A stretch of DNA of 64,000 bases from Flavobacterium psychroterrae (GTDB lineage: Bacteria; Bacteroidota; Bacteroidia; Flavobacteriales; Flavobacteriaceae). The position numbers and the translations under genes are program-made. The stretch covers positions 1 to 64,000 of the forward strand of contig NZ_JAGYVZ010000002.1 of the NCBI RefSeq assembly GCF_018380615.1, in the 5' to 3' direction. This document shows, one piece after another, positions 46,612-54,969 of this stretch (within the stretch, counting starts at the first letter, position 1; each line of letters begins with the position of its first letter). The notes under the pieces were generated by a model. That model worked only from the letters and a program-made list of their open reading frames with translations. It was not told the origin of the DNA and searched no databases.

Positions 46612-47964
46612 TTATTTTTGAATAGTGTCGTCTACATCTTTTACTTTGTAAACTAAAAGAGCCGCGATTAAAAAGCTGACTCCACTTGTAATTAATGCGT
46701 AAATAGCGTCTCCATTGTAAAGGTATTTTACAATTGGACCTCCAATAAGTGCGTTTACAATTTGAGGAATAACAACAAAGAAGTTGAAAATTCCCATGTA
46801 AACTCCCATCTTTTTAGGGGCAATTGATCCTGCAAGAATTGCGTACGGCATTGCCAGAATACTTGCCCAGGCAACTCCAATGAGAATCATTGGCAATACA
46901 ACCCAGTCTTCATTTGGCATGAAATAAATGGAGATTAATCCAATTCCTCCAATGATTAATGAAACTGCGTGAGTTGATTTTCGTCCGATTTTTTTAGCGA
47001 TGTAAGGCAGGAAAAATAATGCGATAATAGCAGAAACTAAGTTGTAAACTCCAAATAAAATTCCAACCCAATCTCCCGCATCCTGATATTGCTGGCTTGA
47101 AGTATCGCTTAATGGTAATCCGTAAATGTGATGCGCAATGGCAGGAGTTGTAAAAACCCACATTCCAAATAATCCGAACCATGAGAAAAATTGTACCCAA
47201 CTTAGCTGACGCATTGTTGTTGGCATTTTTGCAAAGTCGGTAAAAATGTCTGTAAGTTTTGATTTTTCTTCAGAAGGAACATCGACTTCACTTTGAGGAT
47301 CTTCAAAATTGGCTAATTCTTCAGGAGTATATTCTTTTGTTGTAAATAAAGTTACCAGAATAGAAGCTATTAAAACTGCCGCTCCAATTATAAATGATAA
47401 TTTCAGATTTAAAGGAATACTTCCGGGAACTGCATTGTTTGAAATCTGAAAATAATTGGTTAAGACATAAGGTAAAGCGGAACCAATTACGGCTCCAAAA
47501 CCAATTAATGAAGTTTGAATACTAAAACCCGCAGTACGCTGATCTGTTCTTAAATTATCTCCAACCAAAGCACGAAAAGGTTCCATTGCAATGTTGAAAG
47601 ATGCGTCCATGATCATTAACATTCCGGCTCCAACCCATAAAGCAGGCAAAACTGAAATGAAAATATTAGCTTGTGGCATTAAAATTAATCCAACTGAAGC
47701 TAAGATAGCACCAACAAGAAAAAATGGCTTTCGTCTTCCAAATCTTCCCCAGGTTTTGTCACTGTAATGACCAATAACAGGCTGCACTATTAATCCCATA
47801 AGGGGAGCAATAATCCAGAACCATGAAAGTTCATGTACATCGGCACCAAAAATTTGAAGAATTCTGCTGGCATTTGCATTCTGAAGTGCAAACCCCATTT
47901 GTATTCCCAAGAAACCGAAACTCATGTTCCAAATTTCCCAGAAACTTAATTTACGCTTTTCCAT
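46612..47964 (-). CDS. MFS sugar transporter for maltose or maltodextrins
   Basis: The 450-residue protein has 12 predicted membrane segments. The MFS signature between helices 2 and 3 reads GHYSDKTWGRFGRRKPFFLVG (landmark GRFGRRKPF), and NMSFGFLGIQMGFALQNANA marks the sugar/proton symporter subgroup that includes MalY/SLC45-like proteins. It probably moves maltose across the inner membrane to the cytoplasmic GH65 and GH13 enzymes. It is the first gene of the minus-strand catabolic unit, directly after lacI. Confidence 0.88.
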   Translation of the reverse strand: MEKRKLSFWEIWNMSFGFLGIQMGFALQNANASRILQIFGADVHELSWFWIIAPLMGLIVQPVIGHYSDKTWGRFGRRKPFFLVGAILASVGLILMPQANIFISVLPALWVGAGMLMIMDASFNIAMEPFRALVGDNLRTDQRTAGFSIQTSLIGFGAVIGSALPYVLTNYFQISNNAVPGSIPLNLKLSFIIGAAVLIASILVTLFTTKEYTPEELANFEDPQSEVDVPSEEKSKLTDIFTDFAKMPTTMRQLSWVQFFSWFGLFGMWVFTTPAIAHHIYGLPLSDTSSQQYQDAGDWVGILFGVYNLVSAIIALFFLPYIAKKIGRKSTHAVSLIIGGIGLISIYFMPNEDWVVLPMILIGVAWASILAMPYAILAGSIAPKKMGVYMGIFNFFVVIPQIVNALIGGPIVKYLYNGDAIYALITSGVSFLIAALLVYKVKDVDDTIQK

Positions 47965-48096
47965 TATCGTAATTAAAAAATTAATTAGACGATAAGCGCT
48001 TTGCTTATCAAAACTTACTTATGGTTCGAAGTAAAAGTAAAAGCTTTGAGCAGGCGTAAAAGTATTAATTATTTTTTTAATTCAAATCATAAAAAA

Positions 48097-48117
48097 ACCA
48101 TAAATAAAATTTATGGT
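48097..48117 (-). terminator. Terminator of lacI
   Basis: ACCATAAAT (48097-48105) pairs perfectly with ATTTATGGT (48109-48117) around AAA. On the minus strand it is followed by T7. It begins 27 bp after the lacI stop and separates the regulator from the MFS unit. Confidence 0.88.
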
Positions 48118-48143
48118 CTTAGAATGTGTTGATTTTAAGAAAA

Positions 48144-49175
48144 TTAATCAGTAGATTCTCTTTTTATCAAATGTGTTTCTATAACTTCTGTAGTGTAATT
48201 TTCGTTTTCTTCTTCGTCATCATCGTGTCCTGCTTCTAGTCTTTCGATCAGCATTTTAGCGGCTTTATTTCCCATTTTTTCCCCACTTTGACTTACAGTT
48301 GTAATACTTGGCGTAGAATATTTAGATATAATTCCGTCTGTAAAAGCAATTACGGCGAGATCTTCCGGAACTTTTAGTCCCATTTTACTGGCCGTTTTGA
48401 TAATTGTTACGGCAAAAAGTTCGTTTACAGCAAAAACAGCATCAAAAGCTCTGTCATGTAAAAGTTGGCTGATGGTGATTTCGCAAGTATCTACGTCTTC
48501 AATTTTTATGATTAAATCTTCGTTGAATGGTAATTCGTTGTCTAATAGCGCTTTTTCGTAACCATCGGTTCTTAATTTCCCCACACTTACATAATCGACT
48601 GTTGTAACAAGAGCAATCTTTTTTCTTCCATTGTCAATCAAACTTTGTACGGCTTCGTAAGCAGCTGCTTTATCATCAATAATTACTTTATCGCATAAAA
48701 TATCATTTGTAACGCGGTCGAACATTACAACCGGCATTCCTTGATTGATAACTTCGGTAATGTGGTGAAAATCACCTTTGTATTGGGTTTCTTTAGAAAG
48801 TGACATGATAAAACCATCAATACTTCCATTGGCTAACATTTCCATATTCAGGACTTCTTTATCAAACGAATCATCAGATAAACAAATGACAACGCTGTAG
48901 CCATTTTCGTTCGCGACCTGTTCAATTCCGTTGATTACGGTAGAGAAAAAATAATGTACAATTTCCGGAATAATAATACCAATACTTTTGGTTTTTCGAT
49001 TTTTTAAACTAAGAGCAATATTGTTGGGTTTGTAGTTGTAAAACTTTGCAAAAGCCTGAACTTTTAAACGTGTTTCTTCGCCTATTTCAAGACTGTTTCT
49101 AAGTGATTTTGAGACAGTTGAAATAGAGACGTCAAGTTCCCTTGCAATCTGTTTTAAGGTTATTTTGCGTTTCAT
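48144..49175 (-). CDS. LacI-family regulator of the maltodextrin locus
   Basis: The 343-residue protein has the LacI helix-turn-helix at the N-terminus (ITLKQIARELDVSISTVSKS then LRNSLEIGEETR) and a periplasmic-binding-protein-like ligand domain (SIGIIIPEIVHYFFSTVING). A C-terminal inducer fold has AFTDGIISKYSTPSITTVSQ. It probably senses a maltooligosaccharide or phosphosugar and controls the divergent susC operon and the catabolic unit. It has its own terminator. Confidence 0.9.
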   Translation of the reverse strand: MKRKITLKQIARELDVSISTVSKSLRNSLEIGEETRLKVQAFAKFYNYKPNNIALSLKNRKTKSIGIIIPEIVHYFFSTVINGIEQVANENGYSVVICLSDDSFDKEVLNMEMLANGSIDGFIMSLSKETQYKGDFHHITEVINQGMPVVMFDRVTNDILCDKVIIDDKAAAYEAVQSLIDNGRKKIALVTTVDYVSVGKLRTDGYEKALLDNELPFNEDLIIKIEDVDTCEITISQLLHDRAFDAVFAVNELFAVTIIKTASKMGLKVPEDLAVIAFTDGIISKYSTPSITTVSQSGEKMGNKAAKMLIERLEAGHDDDEEENENYTTEVIETHLIKRESTD

Positions 49176-49268
49176 AGTTATTATTGAAAAAAATCTAATT
49201 GTTAATAAAGGTATCTTTTATTTTTTGATTTGTCATTTTTTGACTGAAAAGATTACAAAATATAGAAA

Positions 49269-49345
49269 GTTTTCAACACTATCACGTTTTCGTAACTCAT
49301 TAAAAATTGTAAGTGGTTGACCATGTTAATAAATTCCTAATTTTG
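49269..49345 (+). promoter_or_regulatory. Promoter of susC with two upstream direct repeats
   Basis: TTG at 49317-49319, an 18-bp spacer and TAATTTTG at 49338-49345 form a good Bacteroidota promoter, 66 bp before the susC start. Two related words, GTTTTCAACACT (49269-49280) and GTTTTCGTAACTC (49286-49298), lie directly upstream and are the best candidates for regulator binding. They are not palindromic, so LacI binding is uncertain. Confidence 0.6.
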
Positions 49346-49410
49346 AAATTCGAAGTAAAATTAAAAACTTAACTAACATTCAAAAACTCAAACTAATTTA
49401 AACAAAAAGT

Positions 49411-52386
49411 ATGAAAACAATTTACAAAAAGTTGTTATTTTTATTCCTTCTGTTACCGTTTAGTGTACTAGCTCAAAGTACTTTATCCGGAACAGTTGCC
49501 GACTTGGCAACGGGACAACCAATCCCAGGAGTAAATGTAAGTGTACAAGGTGCTCCGGGTGGAACATCAACAGATTTTGACGGTAAATTTCAGTTATCGA
49601 ATTTAAAAAATGGAGACAAAATTTTGGTTTCATTTATTGGATATAAAACGTCAACTATAGTCTTTAACGGACAAAAAACATTACCGGTTACTTTAGAAGA
49701 AGATACAAACCAACTTAAGGAAGTTGTTGTACAGGTAGGTTACGGTACTGTTAAGAAAAAAGATGCAACTGGTTCTGTATCACAAATTGCTGCTAAAGAT
49801 TTTAATAAAGGAATTAACGTTACTCCAGAAAGTTTAATTAGCGGTCGTATATCGGGTGTTAATGTAACCGGTGGAGGAGCTCCGGGAGCAAAAGCTGATA
49901 TTAGAATCCGTGGTGGATCCTCATTAAATGCTTCAAATGAGCCTTTAATTGTATTAGACGGACTTCCGTTAAGTAATGCAGTTCCAAGTGGTGCAACAAG
50001 TATATTATCTACAATTGACCCTAATGATATTGAATCATTTACGGTTCTTAAAGATGCTTCTGCTGCTGCAATTTACGGTTCTCGTGCTGCAAATGGTGTA
50101 ATTGTTATTACAACTAAAAAAGGATCAAAAGGTGGTGTAAAAGTTAACTTTAGTTCTCAAATAGGTATCAATACTGTAGCGAATACTGTTGATGTAATGA
50201 GTGCAGATCAATTCCGTGAATTAGTAAATACAAAAGGTTCTCCTGCGCAACAAGCGTTATTAGGAAATGCAAATACAAACTGGCAAGATGAAATTTTTCA
50301 TACTGCTTTGACAACTAACAATAATATCTCTGTAAGTGGTGCTTTGTTCAACAAATTACCAGTACGTTTATCTGTTGGAAATGTTGATAATCCTGGGATC
50401 CTAAGAAACACTTCTTTTGAACGAACTACGACATCGATATCGTTAAATCCGGTTTTATTTGATAATCATTTAAAAATCGATATTAGCGGAAATTTATCTT
50501 TCGGAAAAAATCAATTTCAGGATGAAGGTGCAATTATTGGAAGCGCCATCGGATTTGATCCAACTCAATCTGTATATCAGGCAGGTTCTCGTTACGGAGG
50601 ATATTACGAATGGTTAGAACCAACCGGAAACTTACCGTTATTACCGGCAAGAAATCCTGTTGCAAGATTAAACCAAGATGACAGAAGAGCAACTTCTACC
50701 AGAAAATGGGGAAATGTTAGAGTAGATTATAAACTTCACTTTTTTGAAGATTTGAGAGTTGTTGCTGAAGCAGGTATTGATAGATTTGACAGTAGCGGTT
50801 ATACTGAAGTAAGTACTCAAAGTGCTTTAGGATATCAGCCAAAAGCGTTTAGTGATCCGGCTTATGTTAATTTAGGAAACTACTCAAGTTATACTGATGC
50901 GCTTCAAAATAAAAACTTAAATGCTTATTTGAATTATACTAAAGATATTGGTAAAATTAAAATTGATGCAACTGCGGGTTATAACTACCAATTGTTTCAA
51001 AAAGAAAAATATTCATCTGGTGAAACAAGACAGCCAAATCCTAATGAGGATGTTGCTACAGATCCTGATGTTAACTTACAATCGTTCTTCGGACGTTTGA
51101 ATTTAGGGTATGACAGCAGATATTTATTGACTTTAAATTACAGAAGAGACGGAACTTCTCGTTTCTCTGAAGATAACAGATGGGGAAATTTTGCAGGTGG
51201 TGCTTTTGCATGGAATTTATCTGAAGAAGCTTTCTTAAAAGATAATAACACTGTTTCAACTTTAAAATTAAGAGTTGGTTACGGTACAACGGGTCAACAG
51301 GATATCTCTGCTCAATATGATTATTTACGCAGAGTAACTTTAGGAACAATTAACTCACAATACGTTTTTGGTAATACTGTTTATTCTACGGCAAGACCAG
51401 AAGGATATAACGAAAACATCAAATGGGAAGAATTGGCAGAATCTAACGTTGGTATCGATTACGGATTCCTTAACGACAGAATTACAGGATCTATTAACTA
51501 TTTTGATAAAAAATCAACAGATTTATTAGCAGATATTGCAGTTCCTGATGGTGCGAATCTTAGAAACCAAGGTTTCTTTAATATTGGTAGTGTAAGAACA
51601 AAAGGAGTTGAATTTAGTATCGCTTCTGATATTGTTAAAAATGATAATTTGACGTGGAATGTAGCTTTTAATACAACTTACATTGATCAGAATATTTCTG
51701 AATTAGGAATTACGGTTCCTGGTTTTCAAGGTTATTTAACCGGAGATAATATCGCGGGTGGAAACGGAAATAAAATCCTTATCAACTCAGTAGGATTTTC
51801 ACCAAATTCATTTTTTGTGTATGAGCAATTATACGATGCTAACAAAAGACCTATTGCAGGAGCTTATGTAGACAGAAACGCAGATGGAAAAATTGATACA
51901 GCTGATCGTTACAGAGCAGGAAAAGCGGCTCCGGATTATACTTTTGGTTTGTTCTCTACTTTAAACTACAAAAAGTTTGATTTTACAATGAACTGGAGAG
52001 CAAGTGTTGGAAACAAAATTTTTGATAACGTAAGTTCTAATTTAGGATATTCTGATGCTGGATTAAGAAGACAAACTGATTTATCTAACGTAAGTTCAGA
52101 TTACTATAATACTGGTTTTACTTTTGAAGATAATGGTACATCACGTTACTTGTCTGACTATTTTGTAAAAGATGCTTCTTTCATAAAATTAGATAACGTT
52201 ACACTTGGATACACTTTTGATAAAACAATCATAAAAGCAGCTTCTTTAAGATTTACAGCTGGAGTTCAGAATGTTTTCATTCTAACGAAATACAATGGTT
52301 TAGATCCTGAGAAATTCAACGGAATTGATAATAATGTATATCCTAGAGCAAGAACATTCTTGTTTGGAGTAAATGCGAATTTCTAA
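49411..52386 (+). CDS. susC: SusC-family TonB-linked outer membrane protein
   Basis: The 991-residue protein has a signal peptide (about 1-22, SVLAQ). A carboxypeptidase-regulatory-like domain (about 24-105) contains GTVADLATGQPIPGVNVSVQ and the SusC signature start QVGYGTVKKKDATGSVSQI. The plug has ADIRIRGGSSLNASNEPLIV and VLKDASAAAIYGSRAANGVI. The barrel ends YPRARTFLFGVNANF, a typical C-terminal strand. With SusD it forms the hinged transporter that imports malto-oligosaccharides. It heads the plus-strand operon susC-susD-susE/F-GH13. Confidence 0.96.
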   Translation: MKTIYKKLLFLFLLLPFSVLAQSTLSGTVADLATGQPIPGVNVSVQGAPGGTSTDFDGKFQLSNLKNGDKILVSFIGYKTSTIVFNGQKTLPVTLEEDTNQLKEVVVQVGYGTVKKKDATGSVSQIAAKDFNKGINVTPESLISGRISGVNVTGGGAPGAKADIRIRGGSSLNASNEPLIVLDGLPLSNAVPSGATSILSTIDPNDIESFTVLKDASAAAIYGSRAANGVIVITTKKGSKGGVKVNFSSQIGINTVANTVDVMSADQFRELVNTKGSPAQQALLGNANTNWQDEIFHTALTTNNNISVSGALFNKLPVRLSVGNVDNPGILRNTSFERTTTSISLNPVLFDNHLKIDISGNLSFGKNQFQDEGAIIGSAIGFDPTQSVYQAGSRYGGYYEWLEPTGNLPLLPARNPVARLNQDDRRATSTRKWGNVRVDYKLHFFEDLRVVAEAGIDRFDSSGYTEVSTQSALGYQPKAFSDPAYVNLGNYSSYTDALQNKNLNAYLNYTKDIGKIKIDATAGYNYQLFQKEKYSSGETRQPNPNEDVATDPDVNLQSFFGRLNLGYDSRYLLTLNYRRDGTSRFSEDNRWGNFAGGAFAWNLSEEAFLKDNNTVSTLKLRVGYGTTGQQDISAQYDYLRRVTLGTINSQYVFGNTVYSTARPEGYNENIKWEELAESNVGIDYGFLNDRITGSINYFDKKSTDLLADIAVPDGANLRNQGFFNIGSVRTKGVEFSIASDIVKNDNLTWNVAFNTTYIDQNISELGITVPGFQGYLTGDNIAGGNGNKILINSVGFSPNSFFVYEQLYDANKRPIAGAYVDRNADGKIDTADRYRAGKAAPDYTFGLFSTLNYKKFDFTMNWRASVGNKIFDNVSSNLGYSDAGLRRQTDLSNVSSDYYNTGFTFEDNGTSRYLSDYFVKDASFIKLDNVTLGYTFDKTIIKAASLRFTAGVQNVFILTKYNGLDPEKFNGIDNNVYPRARTFLFGVNANF

Positions 52387-52422
52387 TAGTAGACTGAAAT
52401 CAAAAATTTAAAAACAAACAAA

Positions 52423-54051
52423 ATGAAAATATCATTTAAATATATATCTTATTTTTTCCTATTCGTTTTAGGGATTAGTATGACGCTTACTTCGTGTACG
52501 GACGACTTAAACGTGACGCCAAAGGATGATGATGAATTTTTATCTGAAACCTTTTTTCAAGATCCTAAATCGTACAAAGAAGTATTAGCTAAATTATACG
52601 CAGGTTTGTACGTAGGTGGTAATGATGGAGATGGAGATGCTACGATTCCTGGAAAAAATCCAGATATTGCAGGACTTGGCGGTGACTTTAGCAGTTACTT
52701 AAGATTACTTTTTGTAACACAGGAATTTAGTACAGACGAAGCAATTATTGCTTGGGCCGATGGTACTTTACCAACATTAAACGCTCAAACCTGGTCTCCT
52801 GCAAATGAATTTTTAGAAGGAACTTTTTCAAGAGCATTTTACCATATTAGTGTTGCAAATGAGTTTTTAAGACAAACTACAGACGAGAAATTAACTGAAA
52901 GAGGTGTTGATGCAAACTTAAAAGCTGAAATCGCTAATTTTAGAGCCGAAGCTCGTTTCTTAAGAGCTTTCTCTTATTACAACTTAATGGATTTATTCGG
53001 GAATGTACCAATTACAACTGAGAAAGATCCAGTTGGATTCTTTTATCCGGAACAAAAAACAAGAGCAGAAGTTTTTGCTTTTGTTGAATCTGAATTGAAA
53101 GACTTAGACAATAGTTTAGTGGCTTCAAAAGCAAATGAATACGGAAGAGTGGATAAAACTGCTGCTAAATTTTTATTAGCACAAGTTTATTTGAATGCCA
53201 AAGTATATGCGGGTGTAGACAAAAATAACGAAGCTGCAATATTATGTAATGAAATAATTACTGGTTCAGGATATACTTTTGCAAATGTTCCTTACAGTTA
53301 TTTGTTTTCTGCAGATAATAATAGAAACGGTGCTCAATCTGAAGTTATTTTCCCAATTGTTGGTGATGGTAATGCGATTAGAGCAACAGGTGGAGGAATG
53401 AGTTTTATCATGCACGCTTCTATTGGAGGCAGCATGGATGCAGCGTCAAGAGGTATGGATGGTGGATGGCAAGGGATTAGAACTCGTAGAGAGTTTGTAA
53501 ATCTTTTTCCTGACGCAACTGCAACCGGAGATAAAAGAGGTACGTTTTATACAAATGGACAATCTAAGGACATCAATAATGTTTCGACTTTTACAGATGG
53601 TTATGCGGTAACAAAATACATCAATAAAAATGCTGATGGTTCTGCTGCACAAAGAAATGATATCCCGGATATCGATTTCCCAATGTTCAGATTAACGGAT
53701 GCTTATTTAATGTATGCTGAAGCAACTCTAAGAGGAGCTGCAAGCGGTAACATTACTACAGCTTTAGGGTATGTTAACCAAATTAGAGCAAGAGCAAATG
53801 CACAAGCAATTACACTTCCTCAATTAACACTTGATTTTATCTTAGATGAAAGAGGAAGAGAGTTATTCTGGGAATGTCACAGAAGAACAGATTTAATTCG
53901 TTTTGGAAAATTCTCAGGGGGTTCTAAAATCTGGCAATGGAAAGGTGGTTCTATAAATGGAAACGCTACAGAAGCTTTCAGAGATTTAATGCCTATTCCT
54001 GCAAGAAATATCCAGGCAAATCCAACTTTGAAACAAAATCCTGGATACTAA
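52423..54051 (+). CDS. susD: SusD/RagB-family starch-binding lipoprotein
   Basis: The 542-residue protein has a signal sequence with lipobox L-T-S-C (about Cys26). After the cysteine comes T-D-D-L, an acidic lipoprotein export signal to the surface. The SusD fold is visible: NFRAEARFLRAFSYYNLMDL, YGRVDKTAAKFLLAQVYLNA and DERGRELFWECHRRTDLIRF, with a C-terminal PIPARNIQANPTLKQNPGY. It closes the SusC barrel and binds maltodextrin outside the cell. The gap to susC is 36 bp. Confidence 0.95.
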   Translation: MKISFKYISYFFLFVLGISMTLTSCTDDLNVTPKDDDEFLSETFFQDPKSYKEVLAKLYAGLYVGGNDGDGDATIPGKNPDIAGLGGDFSSYLRLLFVTQEFSTDEAIIAWADGTLPTLNAQTWSPANEFLEGTFSRAFYHISVANEFLRQTTDEKLTERGVDANLKAEIANFRAEARFLRAFSYYNLMDLFGNVPITTEKDPVGFFYPEQKTRAEVFAFVESELKDLDNSLVASKANEYGRVDKTAAKFLLAQVYLNAKVYAGVDKNNEAAILCNEIITGSGYTFANVPYSYLFSADNNRNGAQSEVIFPIVGDGNAIRATGGGMSFIMHASIGGSMDAASRGMDGGWQGIRTRREFVNLFPDATATGDKRGTFYTNGQSKDINNVSTFTDGYAVTKYINKNADGSAAQRNDIPDIDFPMFRLTDAYLMYAEATLRGAASGNITTALGYVNQIRARANAQAITLPQLTLDFILDERGRELFWECHRRTDLIRFGKFSGGSKIWQWKGGSINGNATEAFRDLMPIPARNIQANPTLKQNPGY

Positions 54052-54068
54052 CTTTATAAAACATTAAA

Positions 54069-54890
54069 ATGAAAAATATATATAAAATTTTAATCGCATT
54101 TATTGGTGTTTTGGCGGTTTCATGTAATGCTGATGATGTTGAGAACAGACCTGTTATTGATGCAGGAACTGCTCCTGTATTATTAACACCAACCTCTGCT
54201 TTTAGTATTGTGCTATCAAAAGAAACTGAGAAAAACGTTGCCACAACTGTTACTTGGAATAAAGCAACGTATACCGGACCACAAACAATAGTAAATTATA
54301 CTATTCAGGTTGCAAAAGCAGGAACTAATTTTGCTAGTCCGGTAACTGTAGTGAGCACAACTGCGGTTTCACAAGAATTGACAGTTGAAGAATTAAATTC
54401 AGCATTAGTGAATGGCGGTTTTGTAGAGAAAGAAGTAAACAATGTTGATATTCGTATTAAATCTGTTGTAGGAGCTTCAGGGATTCCTCAATACTCTAAT
54501 ACTTTTACAATTAAAGCTACACCTTATCACGTACCATTAGCTAGTTCTCACTGGTTAGTTGGAGCGGCTACACCGGGAGGATGGTCTTGGGAGGGAGATG
54601 CTGAAACTGAATTTCCTTTAGTTGCAGGTCAAACTAATATCTATCAGGTAACTATCGTTCTTAAAAGCGGAGAAGGATTTAGAGAATTTCTAAAAAATGA
54701 CTTTACAAGCGGAGGGAACTGGGGTTCAGATAACAGTCATAACTTTCCATATTATAAAGATGCTGGTTATGCTATCGATTCAGAATTAGAAAATGCCGGT
54801 GATGGAGATCAGAATTTCAAATATACAGGACCAACCGGTTCAAGAGTATTGAAAATTGACAACGTTGCAAAAACGATAACATTAGATTAA
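54069..54890 (+). CDS. SusE/SusF-like outer-membrane starch-binding lipoprotein
   Basis: The 273-residue lipoprotein has lipobox V-S-C with Cys19 and the acidic run N-A-D-D-V behind it, so surface display is likely. A SusE-type N-terminal Ig-like domain (about 25-150, SAFSIVLSKETEKNVATTVTW as landmark SAFSIVLSKE) is followed by one carbohydrate-binding module with HWLVGAATPGGWSWEGDAE and SGGNWGSDNSHNF. Compared with SusE/F (about 390-485 residues) it has one binding module instead of two or three. It lies 17 bp after susD and before a terminator. Confidence 0.87.
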   Translation: MKNIYKILIAFIGVLAVSCNADDVENRPVIDAGTAPVLLTPTSAFSIVLSKETEKNVATTVTWNKATYTGPQTIVNYTIQVAKAGTNFASPVTVVSTTAVSQELTVEELNSALVNGGFVEKEVNNVDIRIKSVVGASGIPQYSNTFTIKATPYHVPLASSHWLVGAATPGGWSWEGDAETEFPLVAGQTNIYQVTIVLKSGEGFREFLKNDFTSGGNWGSDNSHNFPYYKDAGYAIDSELENAGDGDQNFKYTGPTGSRVLKIDNVAKTITLD

Positions 54891-54912
54891 TTTTTAATGT
54901 ACATATTAATTA

Positions 54913-54940
54913 GGGCTATCTATAAGGTAGCCCTTTTTTA
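54913..54940 (+). terminator. Hairpin after the SusE/F-like gene
   Basis: GGGCTA (54913-54918) pairs with TAGCCC (54928-54933), with a following T run. It lies 30 bp upstream of the GH13 start, so it may lower readthrough into the exported amylase. Confidence 0.8.
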
Positions 54941-54969
54941 TACCAACTAACCAATCAACCAACCACATT